The notes under the pieces are model-generated. The model was not told the origin of the DNA. It saw only the letters and a list, made by a program, of their open reading frames with translations, and did not search any database. Both the position numbers and the translations under genes were made by a program. From positions 709,096-773,095 of the forward strand of contig BCHX01000009.1 in the NCBI GenBank assembly GCA_001599755.1: a stretch of DNA of 64,000 nucleotides. The letters run 5' to 3'. This document shows, in pieces, positions 22,380 through 34,946 of this stretch (position 1 is its first letter; each line of letters begins with the position of its first letter). The DNA comes from Gliomastix tumulicola. Its lineage: Eukaryota; Ascomycota; Sordariomycetes; Hypocreales; Bionectriaceae.

Positions 22380-24178
22380 GTGACGCGCCCACTTGTTTTC
22401 TTTTCCTCATTCCGTGACTAAACCCCACTATCACGAGTACCCAAGCAGTGAGGACTGGAGAGATCGAGATTCGGAAGTCGGCTTACGACTACAGGGGCTG
22501 ACAAAAGACCGCCTCGTGGAAATTCCATTACTGGCACTGGGCCCTGTTGTCGTCCATCTCATGTCGAAAGGGTTTGGCAATTACCTTACCCGAGGCTGGT
22601 ATGGCAGTGTGCAAACCAAAATGGCAAGGTAGCTCAGTTACTGGCTGCCATGAAGTTGTCGAACCTGCCTCCTCGCTTTTTTATCCTACATAAAGGTTCC
22701 AGCCACCCAATAAGGGATGAATATCATCCATGAGAGATGGCAAGTAGCTGGACTAGCAGCACTGTTTCTCATTTCTGCTCAACCTCAATCATTTCTCTCT
22801 CACGATGTCCACAATGGGTGAATTTCATAGAGTGTGTAGGGTAGGCAAGTTTGGCATCACCTCTGCCCCCTGTTCACTGGCTTGATTCAACTTGGCACTC
22901 ACATTCTCTCCAATTTCTTGGCAGTTGGCAGAAGGTGGAGCACGCTCGGTAATATCGAATCATGCCATGCAACAAGTAACTGCCGTGGCTCAAGAAAGAC
23001 GCTCGCCGACGCCATGACAGGGATTTGAGGGACGCCGGACAAGGCCCCCAATTGGTGCCCAGTCCTGCTTTTGAAACAGAATGGTGGTAAACTCGCTTAA
23101 AAAACCAGCATTCTAGGCTCATTTTTCAGAGTCCCACGTCTTGGGGGCCGGGCCGGCCAACCTCGACCAACGGACAAGCATTTTGCGACGGAGCGACCAC
23201 TGGCAGCCTCATAATGTTATCTTGGTGCATGTGATGACACTTCCTGTCGTTGGTGGGGGCTGCATAGGATGGATAGATATAGCAGGAGGTTGGCAGGTAA
23301 ACATTGGGTGCAATTCAGCAAGCGATGGTGGCAAAGTCGCCGATAACAGTAGACATACTGGATGCATGCATCCCTGGGTGTACACGTATACAGACAACCG
23401 GGGGGAAGCACACTCTGGCTTACTAGAGGCGGCTACTATCGTGGAAGGGCTCGCCGACTGGTCTCATTTTGTTTGTTCTGGTAGGAGGCGGCGAGGGTAA
23501 CTGTCGTGGTCAGGACCTTGGCTCTACTAATGGTCCGCCGCCCAGAGCCGCCGCCGAGGGCTTCCGAGGTTGAACAGGTCTGGAGCGACAGCGACTGTCG
23601 GGGTCAGGTGAACACGGGGAGAGCGTGGTGATGGGATCCTGGTGATGTTGGGGGGGATGGCCGGATGAGGCATGAGTCGATGGGGTGACCGAGTTCCTTT
23701 CCCTCTCATTACGCCTCGAGTCATGTTGACGCTTCTCCACCATGCCGCTTGGCCAAGTTCTGGGAAGTCCGTCCACCAACAGCGAATGCGAACTTCCATT
23801 CCCAACCACACTAGTGAATGGTAGTCCCCTTTTGCTCGAGATTGTCTATCCCGAAAGACCGAGGTTCACCTACCCAGCGGATTGCGCCTAGACTAAAGCT
23901 GGGCATAGGCTCATGGGGTCTTTGGGCCCCCATGGGGACACTCCCCCGTTCTCAGGATGTTGGGGCTGAAACTAGCGGTCTGATTGGAGGAGCCCCCAAG
24001 TAGACCGACCCGAAAACCGCCCTCTCGGTCAAATGAGCGTGCAGCACCACGTGCATATCTTCTCCGCTTCCCCTTCTTCATCTTGACTTTGCCATTCCCC
24101 TCTCCCCCTTCGCCTGGTCAGTGTTTGCTTTCACCATCACCTTACTTTCACGTTTCCAACACACAAAGGACGCTTCCA

Positions 24179-26041
24179 ATGGCCGCTCAGGACGTGGGCA
24201 AGGCCGAGTCTGGCCCCAACCCTCCTGTTGTCCGCACCGAACATGCGGTGTACACGCCCGAGGTCGAGCTCATCGAGGCTGCCGTCGCCGCCAGTGATGC
24301 TGAAGCCCTCCTCCCTCGCAAGGAGCTGTTCCGGCGGTACTGGCCTGCCGTAGTCTACAGCATGCTGCTCAGCTTGGCTCTGGTCATGGAAGGCATGGAC
24401 GTCGGCCTCATCAATAACTTCTTCGCGCACCCGTCTTATCTCAGGCGCTTTGGATGGCCCGACCCCAACAAGGATGGCAAACTGCACATCTCCACCCAGT
24501 GGCAAGGCGCCATCGGTGCTGGCAACAACGTTGGATCGATCATCGGACTTCTGCTGAATGGCTACCTTCAGTCGCGTTATGGCTCGAAGAAGATTTATAT
24601 CGTATGTATTTTCCCTTCTATAGCTCATTCTCAGTGTCGGGAATCCTTGGCTCACTGTTTATTTATAGGCTGGCATGGCGCTGATGGCTGGTACAATCTT
24701 CATCCTCTTCTTCGCCATCAACGTCGAGATGCTCTTGGCTGGCAATATCGTCTGCGGTATTCCTTGGGGAATCTTCCAAACCTTGACCACTGCCTATGCT
24801 GCCGAGATCTGCCCTGCTGCTATGCGCGGCTACTTGACGGCCTGGGTGTCCATGTGCTGGGGTTGCGGTAGCTTTCTCGCTACTGGAGTGCTCCGTGGTT
24901 CTCTGGAACTACCCGGTGATGCGGGTTGGCGGGTTCCCTACGCCCTCCAGTGGGTTTGGATCCCGCCTCTGTTCCTCGTCGGCTGCTTTGCCCCTGAGAG
25001 CCCCTGGTACCTCATCCGCCGCAATCGAGTCGAGGATGCTGAGAAGAGCCTTCGACGCCTCGCACGCAAAGGCTATTACACCGAACGAACAATGGCCGAG
25101 ACGCTGGCCCTCATGAAGCACACCAATGAGATGGAGAAGAACGAAGCGATGAGTGCCAGCTACAAGGACTGCTTCCGGGGCACGAACCTGCGCCGAACCG
25201 TCATTGTTTGCATGGCCTTTGTCATCCAGATGCTCAACGGCCAGTCCATCACTCAGTATGCCGCCATCATGCTGAAGTCTATCGGCATGAGCGACACGAT
25301 GGCCTTTAACTACAACATGGCTATCCAGTCCGTCAACGTGGTAGCTACGGCGGTCGCAATCGCACTTATGGGACGGATCGGACGCCGAACCTTTTACTTA
25401 TACGGATCTTCGGGCATCGGTGCCTGCATGCTGGTTATCGGCATAATGGGCTTTGCCGCCGAGAAGAAGAAGATTGCCGTCCCCACCGCCGCCTTCCTGA
25501 TCGTCGTGCAGTGCATTTTCAAGGTCTCGCTCGGTCCTACAACATACGTTGTTGTTGGCGAGACGTCATCTAGTCGTGTTCGAGCTCAGACGATTGTCCT
25601 TGGCCGTGCCGTCTACGTTTGCTGTGGTATCATTGCACAGCAAATCAACCCTCGCATGCTCAACGATAGTAGCGACGCTTGGAACTGGGGTGCTAAGACA
25701 GGCATGTTCTACTTCGGACTCTGCTTCATCTGGGCCGTGTGGATCTGGTTCTTCCTGCCAGAGACGAGGAACCGCAGCTTCGCCGACATCGACTATCTGT
25801 TCCAAAAGAAGGTGAACGCGAGGAAGTTCTCCAGCACGCCTGTTGACTGTAAGTTTTGCCGCCGTCCAGTAACCAGGGCGTTTTCACGTCTGTATGAACC
25901 ATACTAACATCGCACGAAACAGTGTTCGAATTCACCCGACCTGATGGAGTCACCGAGAAGATCAGGGAGATCGAACAAGTCCAAGAGGAACGCGTCGAGG
26001 CGCCCAACACTCATCCGGACACCCATAACAGGAGCGGGTAA
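24179..26041 (+). CDS. MFS sugar transporter, maltose/alpha-glucoside permease-like
   Basis: A proton-coupled sugar importer of the plasma membrane. Exons 24179-24601, 24669-25848 and 25923-26041 give 573 aa with 12 predicted helices. Fungal maltose-permease marks include a long charged N-terminus, the PESPWYLIRR motif after TM6, GETSSSRVRAQTIVLGR in the second half and the end motif PETRNRSFADIDYLF. Joins restore KKIYIAGMALM and SSTPVDLFEFTRPDG. The start ATG sits in CCAATGGCC, a good context, after a pyrimidine-rich leader. The substrate is unproven; fungal relatives carry maltose, cellodextrins or other oligosaccharides. Its 3' end is 770 bp before the GH38 gene on the same strand. Confidence 0.9.
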
Positions 26042-26813
26042 TGGATAATGGATCGTTGCTTTGCGCTGGCTGGCTGTGGACGAAGTTGACAGTGCAGGGA
26101 AGCTGTTGGTGGGGAAATTGGATTGGTTCACAGGTACTCGAACCTAACCATGTGTTGTAGCGATATGATAGCCCTCCTAGTAACACGTGAAGGATCTTGT
26201 GCGCCCAAGACTTTGTGTCGAAATTGCTCCTGTATACCTGTATACCCTTCTTGGCGCTCTTCCAGTATTCCGATGCGAGGCAATTTTCGACTTGGAAGCA
26301 CATTTTTAGCGGAATTTTCCCCTCACCTGTCCCCGTATATCACTAGCCTGTAATTAACGCCTGTCAGTTGGGGAACCTTTTGTTGATGGTAAATGAGGAG
26401 AGCGACAGCGGAGTTAACACCCCCTCTCAACCCTTGTTCCCCCACTCGCTCAGTACCCATGGGGAAGTCTTCGCCGAACGGACAGAGGCCGAGCAGAGGG
26501 CGGTGACGAGTCTACGATTCAAACTAGTGCCGTGTCCTCGGCGGTTGGGGAAGACCTTGAGTCAGGATCCTCGCTCCTTGACTCCGTGGCAAGACTCAAC
26601 TTGATACCCCGGGCAAGCTTGGCAGATCGCTCGCCCTTGGTCTCGGTGTCAATGCCCGAGCAATCGGTGTCCCGCCCGAAGAATAAAAAGTGAGGGGTAC
26701 GGTTTCCTTCGCGTTTCCAACAAGCCCTCGTTCCTCTGTCTGACAACTTGTCTGCACATACCAGTTCCCCTTTGGTAGCCTTCGGACAAGCGCTCTCCTT
26801 GTCCATCCAAAAG
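26042..26813. other. Intergenic region upstream of GH38
   Basis: This 772 bp stretch lies between two same-strand genes. It should hold the transporter's 3' UTR and the mannosidase promoter. Open frames here are short and unrecognised. Confidence 0.4.
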
Positions 26814-29800
26814 ATGTGTTCACACGGGGCTCATGGAGCTTCTCTAGCCGACGAGGCACGCTCGCCCGCTGCCACGACTGCGAAGCCGTATCCCCTCAGA
26901 GCCCCCGCGCCGGTAGGCAAGAAGATCACGTCGCTGTACAAGAAGCGTCTAGTCAACTTCTTCACCCCGGGCCAATGGGAGAAGGTCAACCTGATGGCGT
27001 AAGTGCGAGACTGCCTGGTGTGCATCCGGACCTACAAGCGTGTTAAGATGACTGACGGATCCAGCATGCTGAATCATGGTACATATTCCGAGCCTCCGCA
27101 CGTACAGCTGGCTGTCTGGGACGCACCAGGCACCACACGACCTACATTCCTGGAAGCTACCGCCGACTCGAACTCATATAGAAAGACGCAGGTCGGCGAG
27201 TCGTTTGGTCCGTCTTGGACCACACACTGGTTCAAGTGTACTCTTTCTCTGCCCGACGCGCTCTGCAATAAGGACACTCACGTGGAGCTGCATTGGGATT
27301 GCAACAATGAGGCCACGGTCTGGACAGCCCAAGGCGAACCTCTCCAAGGCTTGACTGGGCGTGGCGAGCGCGTCGAGTGGATTGTTCCTGATTCCTTCAA
27401 AGATGGCAAGGAGCATGTGGTCTATCTTGAGATGGCGTGCAATGGCATGTTTGGAAACGGACCAGGTCGACCGATCTTCAAGAACAACGCTGGGGGTGAC
27501 TCAATCCAGCCACCAGACCAGGAGAAATTCTTCAAACTGTCCCAAGCCGAGCTTGTTGCCGTCAATGTGCAAGCGAGGATGCTGCATGTCGACTTTGGTA
27601 TTATCCACGATGCCGCTACCGAGCTTCCTGAAGATACCTGGGAGCAGCACGAGGCCCTGAATGTGGCGAGCAGAATCATCGATACGTTCAAAATCGGAGA
27701 CGACAGTTCTATAATTGCGTGTCGCAAAATCGCCGCGGAGTATCTCGGGGACAAAATCGACTCGGCCACCGTCTATGACAGCGCTCTGGACCGCCGGCCT
27801 ACGATCTATGCGATTGGCCATTGCCACATTGATACTTGCTGGCTTTGGCCTTGGGAGGAGACGAAGCGCAAAGTTGTCCGCTCCTGGTCCAATCAGTGTG
27901 ATTTGATGGACAGGTATCCAGAGCTCAATTTTGCTTGCTCACAAGCTCAGCAGGTTAGTATAAGGATGCCCGCCCTGTAGGGACGTCTCCCAAGGACTGA
28001 CTTCCAACTATGCATAGTTCAAATGGCTCAAAGAGATTTATCCGTACGGCTGGGAAAGAGTCAAGGCCAAGGTCAAGGCGGGACAGTTTCACCCCATTGG
28101 CGGATCCTGGGTCGAGCATGATACCAATCTCCCTTGTGGCGAGTCGCTGGTGCGCCAGTTTCTTTATGGACAGCGTTTCTTCGAGGCCGAGTTCGGCTTC
28201 CGTTCCACGACATCATGGCTACCGGATACGTTTGGCTTTTCCTGCCAGATCCCCCAAATCTGTCGGTTGGCTGGGATGACAAGGTTCATGACGCAGAAGC
28301 CTTGCTTCAACAGTGTCAATGAGTTTCCTCACACTACTTTCAACTGGTGCGTTACCCTTTGGCCACTGACAGATCCAGAACGCAGAAGCTGAGAAAACAC
28401 AGGGTTGCTCTCGATGGCAGTCAGGTCATCTGTCATATGCCACCGTGCAAGACGTACACCGCCGAGGGCAATTTCGAGAATATCACCCGAAGCATCTCGA
28501 ACCATAAGTCCCTAGATCAGGACAACACAGCACTAATTGCTGTAAGTCAATGAGAATGATGATGGGAGACTGTCTCCTTGCCATCGTGTTGGGAAGATTA
28601 TGTACTAACCAATGCTGGCTTTTAGTTTGGAAAGGGTGATGGCGGAGGTGGCCCAACCTGGCAGCACATGGAAAGACTCAGACGACTTCGAGGTATGGCT
28701 GATACGATGGGAGTCATCCCGCGTGTGCATGCTGGCGCGACTGTCGATCAATTCTTTGATCGTCTGGAAGAAAAAGCGTCCAGCCTCGTGACCTGGTACG
28801 GGGAGCTGTACTTCGAGCTTCATCGTGGTGTATACACTACTCAGGCTCGCACCAAGCTTCACAACCGCAACGTTGAGCGTCTTCTTCACGATATTGAGCT
28901 TTTTGCAACTATTGTCTCTGTCTGGGACAAGGAGTACAAATATCCGAAGAAGGAACTCGATGAGATGTGGCAAGGAGTCATGCTTTGCCAGTTTCATGAT
29001 TGTCTTCCAGGCACAGCCATTGAAATGTGTTATGACGACTCAGAAAAGGTGAGAGTCACCCTGGAAAGATGCTTCTCTGCTGTAAGGAGTATATTAACAT
29101 CGAAACAGGTATACGCTAATGTCAAAGAATCTGGCACTATGCTTCTTGAGCAGGCTTTCGGGGTGCTTGGCATCAAAGAAGTTGAGGGAGCCAGCGTGTC
29201 AAACCTTGAGTCTGTTTTTGCGCTGAACACCCTATCCTGGCCACGAACTGAGTTGATTGAGATTTCCGATTCTGAGGCAGTCCTCGCATCTGGTCAAGGT
29301 CACAGGCTGGCTATTGATGCGTTCCGTCCTGCTTCAGACAACCAGAAAGATGTCACAGTGCAAGAGATTGCAATGGGCGTATTTCAGCTTGAGAACAGTC
29401 AGCTTACCGTCAAGGTCGAGGACGGATGCATAACTTCGGTCTACGATCGTCAAGCCAAACGGCAGGTGTTGTCCGGAAAGGCTAACCAGTACGTCATTTT
29501 TGATGACAAGCCAGTCTACTGGCAGGCATGGGATGCCGAGGTCTACCATCTCGACACGAGAGGGGAGCTCCGCAGTACCTCGACAGCCATATACGAAGAC
29601 AAGGGATATCGTGCGAGCTTGGTGACGGAGACTCAGATCAGCGAGACCAGCTCGATCAAGACGATTATTTCCCTGACTGCTGCGATCAATGAGCAGCCCT
29701 CCTCCATTGAATTCACAGCAGATGTTGACTGGCACGAAACAATGAAGTTTCTCAAGGTCGAGTTTCCAGTCCAAGTTCGAAACACGGAGGCCTCGTACGA

Positions 29801-30525
29801 GACGCAATACGGCATCATTAAGCGTCCAACTCATTACAACACATCGTGAGTCCCCTTTTTTACAGCTGCACCCTTTGATCTCCCGATCAGCTAATCTTAC
29901 GATATGAAGCTGGGACATGGCCAAGTTTGAAGTTTGCTGCCACTCGTTTGCGGATCTGTCTGAACACAACTATGGAGTTTCTATCCTCAACGACAGCAAG
30001 TATGGCTTTGCCACGGTTGGAAATGTCATGAGGCTATCACTTCTGAGGTCGCCCAAGGCACCAGATGGAAACGCAGACATGGGACGACATCGAATTCGTT
30101 GGGCCATGATGCCTCACCGCGGAGGACTGGGTGCCCAGACTGTCCAGGCCGCAAGGAACTTCAACAACCCTCTTCGACTCTTTAGGGCCGAGAATAACAT
30201 GCGTAGCGACTTATCTAAGGCGCCTATTGTACTGAAGGGCGATGCAAACCTGGTTCTGGATTGGATCAAACGCGGCGAAGACGACGAAGACGTGTCAACG
30301 GACAATTTGCCGAGGCGTGGGGAGCAGAACATCATTGTGCGAGTCTATGACGCGGTGGGTGGCATGGGGAGAGGGACCATCGAGACGACATTTGCTGTCA
30401 AGAAGGTCTTCAAGACGAATATCCTGGAGGACGATCTCGAAGAGATTGTAGTTCAGGACGGCACTTTTGAGATTGTCCTGGCCCCATTTGAGGTTTCCAG
30501 CTTCCGCTTGGTGCTCGAGTCATGA
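26814..30525 (+). CDS. GH38 class II alpha-mannosidase (vacuolar/cytosolic Ams1 type)
   Basis: Seven exons, 26814-26998, 27065-27953, 28018-28346, 28403-28541, 28626-29048, 29109-29845 and 29910-30525, give 1105 aa, the Ams1 length. There is no signal peptide, as in Ams1, which reaches the vacuole by direct import and degrades free N-glycan oligosaccharides. The N-terminus has SLYKKRLVNFF, then a beta domain. The zinc-binding and catalytic marks are AIGHCHIDTCWLWPWEET (His and Asp ligands) and WLPDTFGFSCQIPQI with the nucleophile Asp. FHDCLPGTAIEM is the next metal-site region, and C-terminal beta domains follow. All joins are in frame. It is likely a housekeeping glycan-turnover enzyme rather than a secreted hydrolase, even though it lies within the CAZyme-rich region. 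Confidence 0.93.
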
Positions 30526-30629
30526 AGAGGACAGATGAATACGACAAAGACGATAGAATATAATACTGGAATCACGCATAGCTGCTCGCCTCGACTCTGA
30601 CGTGCAATCCTAAAACACATCCTCCTCAG

Positions 30630-31810
30630 CTAAGTCATCATGCTGCTGACGAAGTCCCGCAGAATATCCTCCTCCGCGGCGTATCCAGGCCTTCCGACCT
30701 CTCGAAGAATCTCCTCTGCTCGAGCAATCGGGCCCGGGGCATATGACAGATCTCTGCCTGGGAGGTCTTGATCATTTCCCCGTACAAGATCCGGGCGCTG
30801 CGGGAACAGGTTTTGTACCTTATGGCGCACATCGTTCCAGGTCCTGTTGTAGCAATAGGAGAAGATACGCTCCTGGCGAATGCTATCCAAAGCAAGAGCT
30901 GCAACAAGTAGGCGTGCTGAGTCTTGGACATCAGTGAAGAAGGCTGTCATATCGTTAGATTGCTTGTCTTTTGTGATGCGCGCGCGCGCAGTGTGAAGAG
31001 ATATACTTTACCTAGTTGAAGGCCGATCTTTTCCCAGTCACCGTGCAGGGCACTCTTGAGCTGACCATTTGAAGATGTTGAAGACGTATTTATGTGCTCT
31101 GAGTCCAGAACGCGACCAAATTGGCCGTCTGGGACAACACAGTTGGCGACAAAAGGTGGGTTGTGCTCCTTGACCCAGGCCCAGAATGCGAGCTCGGCTG
31201 ACGTCCGTCCGGCGCTATAGATATCCACCATTCTATCGAAGGACTGATCTTGCGATGCTTTGCTAGCCTCGGCTATGGCTTCGTGATTGAAAGTATCGAC
31301 AGTGAGCTCCAGAGGCTCCTTGCCATATTCGACGGTAGTGACGGCTTTGGAGCTGGAGCTGAGGACGTAACGCTTGACGCCTGCCCGAGCTGACGACTCA
31401 AGAGAGTTAATGACGCCACTGACCATGGGCTTTATCACATTCGCTGGTTCCAAATCGAAGATGGTCGGCATGGATGGGTAAATAACTCCGGAAACTCCTA
31501 CCGACACTCGCGTTTTAGCAAAAAAAGCCTCGCAAATTCATCAAAGGATCTCCAACACACCTTCAAAAGCCTTGTCAAACGCCCCTGGGACCTGAAAATC
31601 GGGCACTTCAACGACTTCCAGCTTGCCCGGCCACCTTTCATCAAAGAGCTTGTGCATCCATCCACGGTGCCTCTCCACATCCCGGACCGTGCCGCGAACT
31701 CGGTATCCAGCTTCTAGGAGCTTTTCACAGGTTTCGATGGCCATGTACCCATTGGCACCAACCACGGCCACAACATGACCAAAAGGAATGGAAGGATTAG
31801 TGATGCGCAT
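30630..31810 (-). CDS. Extended SDR / NAD(P)-dependent reductase (dihydroflavonol-4-reductase-like)
   Basis: Exons 31810-31561, 31497-31012 and 30943-30630 give 349 aa. The Rossmann motif is VVGANGYMAIETCEKLLEAGYRVRGTVRD, as in DFR/cinnamoyl-CoA-reductase relatives. RYVLSSSSKAVT follows strand 5, and a YSAGRTSAELAFW segment stands where the active-site Tyr-x3-Lys is expected; it reads Tyr-x3-Arg, an unusual replacement of the lysine. Fungal members include methylglyoxal/aldehyde reductases and secondary-metabolite enzymes. Joins restore KAFEGVSGVIYPS and GLQLAFFTDVQDS. It converges with the GH38 gene, 104 bp between stop codons. Confidence 0.8.
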
Positions 31811-33650
31811 ATTGGATTGTCGTTGATGTGACTGAAAGTATCGGTGCTTGGCTGCTTCTGCTATGCTCGGAACGAAGGAAGCAGCGCCATCTCGCTTTTA
31901 TGTGAAAGGCTGAATGTGGTCTCGTCATGGGAGAGGAGGGCGTTAAAGGTAGGCTTACAAATGTGATACTCACCTAAGCATTGAGGCTATGAGATTTATC
32001 AGCAGTTCAGCACAGAATGGAAAACACGGTGCATCAGTGGAGATGTAACGCACCTGGAACTCCGAGTGCCGTCAAGAGATCTGACACTCACGGTACGGTG
32101 CGTAGTACTTATCACTCCTGAATATCGCGCAAAGAAAATAGTAGAAAGGTAGCCATGCGACCAAAAGTTCCTAAATGCGTGACTTTGATCGACATATCTG
32201 CGCGCCATTGGCAGTTCTTAGCTAGTAGCTTGCTTGGGTGACAGAAGAGCGCGAAGACGTCGGCTGAGATGCGCCCTCTTGGCATTTTGTGGTTGAGAGG
32301 ATCTCGCTTCACCCTGACGGAAGTATTCGATGTGGATTATTGGCCTCTTCATCGGTACTGAGCGTGGTCTAGATAATACTGCAAGCTCGCGTCACAGCTT
32401 ATTCGTAGGGCTTTTTCGCATCTGATTTTACTGGACAGGAATGGACAAGTTGGTGATTAACTAAAAGGGATCACATGACAATGAACGCTTGCCGAAAGCC
32501 GCTTCGTGTTCCACTGTCACGATTCAAGAGCCGGGGTTTGATTAGATTGCATTTCCAGGCTTCAGTGTCATGATTCTAGTCGGGAACTGGCGCCCTGGAG
32601 CAGGTGGCATTCGATATGCCCTACTGCATATCGATAGAGATACAAGGTCCCTTGGAAATCATCGGAGTCGATAACTCGTACAGATCAAGGAGATGTATAG
32701 ACCTGCCCAAGCAGAAGTCGCACATTCACGATCGATATTAACAAGAATGCAGCGAGGCCTGACGAGACATAGTCATATACCTATCACCTCTAACTTTGGG
32801 CGATATGACATATGCACCTGGTTTTGGGGAAGTATAGTAGTCTGATGAGTCACTTCAAAGCAGGGTCCCCTGGCAAGACCCGAAGTGATGGCCATCGACC
32901 CCTGGGCAGCTTGAAGGAATCACACATGGTATCGACGCCTTAGATGGCGCGGGAAGTCGGAGCATCTCTCTTCTGACACCCCGGCTACAAGTATTAAATG
33001 TATACGACGTTGGCTCGGGAAAACTATGTCATTGTCAGGTCGCCATACCAAAGGCCATAGCGACGAATGCCAGCTATCCAATCGTGCAATATCAATCCAA
33101 CGCATGCTGCTTTCTCCTTTCGATTAATGGACCGATGTTTCATAAATGCGTCGCATGACTACCAAGTATTGTATGGCCTTTCTGAGACTGCCACTACCAT
33201 GAGAAGCCTGGCTGTTCAGCCCTTGGCTGACCCCTGCTTCGTCATTATTATTCTTTCGGCTAAATGACACCCGGGCTGTCCACCAATAGCCGCTTACCCG
33301 GCGGAGATATCAACGGCACGTTCCAGACTCAATGTTTTACGCAGGCATCTGTTATTTCTTTTTTAAAAGGACCCGAGAAGTCCGGGGTCTAAACGAAATG
33401 AGATTTTCCGCAGATTCACCCGGGATCATGAGCTCCAGGGCAACGGAATAAAAGATCCTGACAGATCCTCCAGCGAGGCGGGGGCGTTGTTGGTCTTCCC
33501 CATGCCCCTCACTTTTCGGCGCGTTGTTCGGGGCGTGCTCCGCAGGGGGTCATGTCGAAGTGAGGACGAACATTCTACTTATAGTAATGTTTTGTGAGAG
33601 ACGAAGCCGTCATGCAAGATGCTCTCTCTACACAGACTTTGATTTGCATC
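31811..33650. other. Intergenic region, no gene seen
   Basis: This 1.84 kb stretch separates the divergent SDR gene and the first alginate-lyase-like gene. A single GGCTAAA lies at 33258, about 390 bp before the lyase start. Base composition falls locally but not to the level of the RIP block. No coding feature was recognised. Confidence 0.45.
33258..33264 (+). promoter_or_regulatory. GGCTAAA motif upstream of first lyase-like gene
   Basis: A single XlnR/XYR1-type GGCTAAA about 390 bp upstream of the start codon at 33651. It matches the motif found before the CE3 and GH115 genes. One seven-base match alone is weak evidence. Confidence 0.3.
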
Positions 33651-34946
33651 ATGAAGGTGAGCAACGATTCCGCCATGATAACTGATTTGATGCTGACCAT
33701 CCTTTCTTAAAGACTATTCCCGTGCTCCTCACCACGGCGCTATGCCTACCAAGCTTGATCCACGGTCAAGTCGGGCCCTTTTTCCCAGTGGACAAAGACG
33801 GTGCCGCAGATGTTAAATTCACCAAGGAGTTCAACTATGATTTCAAGCATCCCGGCATCGACTTTTCCCACGATGATTTGGAAAGAGTTCGCAAAGGGGT
33901 CGCTGATGGGAAGGAACCGTGGAAGTCGGCATGGGAGAAGTTCAGCCAGGTCAAGGAGGCGCAGGCCAACTACACCATGAGCCAGCCGATGGAAGAAATC
34001 AGTCGAGGGACAGTCACTACAAACCGCGGCTTTGAGAATGATGGCATAGCCGCCTTGTACAATGCCATCGCTTGGTATATCACCAAGGATGATGACCATT
34101 TCAACAAGTCTGCTACTATCCTCAATGCCTGGGGCACAACTCTGAAGCGATTCACAGGCCTCGACAATTCCCTAGGAACACATGGAAGCCTCAACTTTAT
34201 CAACGCTGCCGAAATTCTGAAGTGGGAGGGCGGCTGGGTTGAAGAAGGGGAGAAATATCAAGGAAGCTCGGGTTTTGCCGGCATGGTATACCGGGTTCTG
34301 GCACCCAATGTTGTGGCTATCGGCCAATCAAACTACGGCATCGCCATGGTGCATTCTCTTCTTGCCCTTTCCGTCTATCTCGAGGATGTCGTCATGTGGA
34401 ACTACGCCATGAACGAGTTTCAGAACAATGTCTGTGGTGGAATCAAGGGTCTCATTCACCGCAAGACTGGCCAGAACTCGGAGTCAGGGCGGGATCAAGG
34501 TGAGTAACTCCAGCGATATTTGTTCTCCGTTGAACTGATAGCTTTTGACCCGGACTCTGTGCTGACTTGCCGTACCTACAATAGCCCACGCTCAATTTGG
34601 TCTCCAGATTGGTATACAATCTTCCATGATTGCCTGGAATCAAGGATATGATCTCTTCAAGTACGAGAACAATCTTTTGCTCAGGGGCTTGGAGTACACT
34701 GCAAAGTATAACGTCAACGAAACCGTTGAATACGACCCGAGGTACGCTCGATGCAACAGCAGACTTGTCGCTGGACCGTGGCCTAAAATCTCGGACATTC
34801 ATCGAGGCCGTTTGGACACTTGGTGGAGCATGGCCTATGACATCTACACACATGTCAAAAAGCAGCGCATTCCGTGGATCACGAAGCTGGTAGAGTCAGA
34901 CACGTACGTGTCTGATCCATACACGATGCTGATGTACAGTCGTTGA
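33651..34946 (+). CDS. Secreted alginate-lyase-fold protein 1 (PF05426-like)
   Basis: Exons 33651-33656, 33713-34499 and 34585-34946 give 384 aa. The first exon is only ATG AAG; joining it to 33713 yields a proper signal peptide (MKTIPVLLTTALCLPSLIHG), which supports the model. Conserved blocks are HPGIDFSHDDLERVRKGV, FINAAEILKWEGGW, GQSNYGIAMVHSLLALSVYL and SESGRDQAHAQFGLQIG. The last carries the invariant GRDQxH, with the His a likely catalytic residue of this (alpha/alpha) toroid lyase fold. Known relatives cleave polyuronides such as alginate or glucuronan; a fungus would more likely meet glucuronan or glucuronic-acid-rich polymers. A second gene at 39133 and a fragment at 44382 are related. 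The C-terminus is shorter than in the second copy. Confidence 0.82.

Larger units (their letters stand above)
21331..24178. other. Long intergenic region, no gene seen
   Basis: This 2.8 kb stretch lies between the divergent GH115 and sugar-transporter genes. It holds GGCTAA motifs next to GH115 (21543-21661), a pair of ACGCGT motifs at 22361-22379 and a C/T-rich tract at about 24060-24130 that is probably the transporter leader. Its open frames are short, overlap on both strands and show no recognisable protein. No tRNA or repeat was recognised by eye. Confidence 0.5.

Noticed and set aside
22393..22632. 79-codon open frame in the 2.8 kb gap before the sugar transporter.
   Set aside because: No recognisable protein features, and the surrounding gap has open frames on both strands at chance level.
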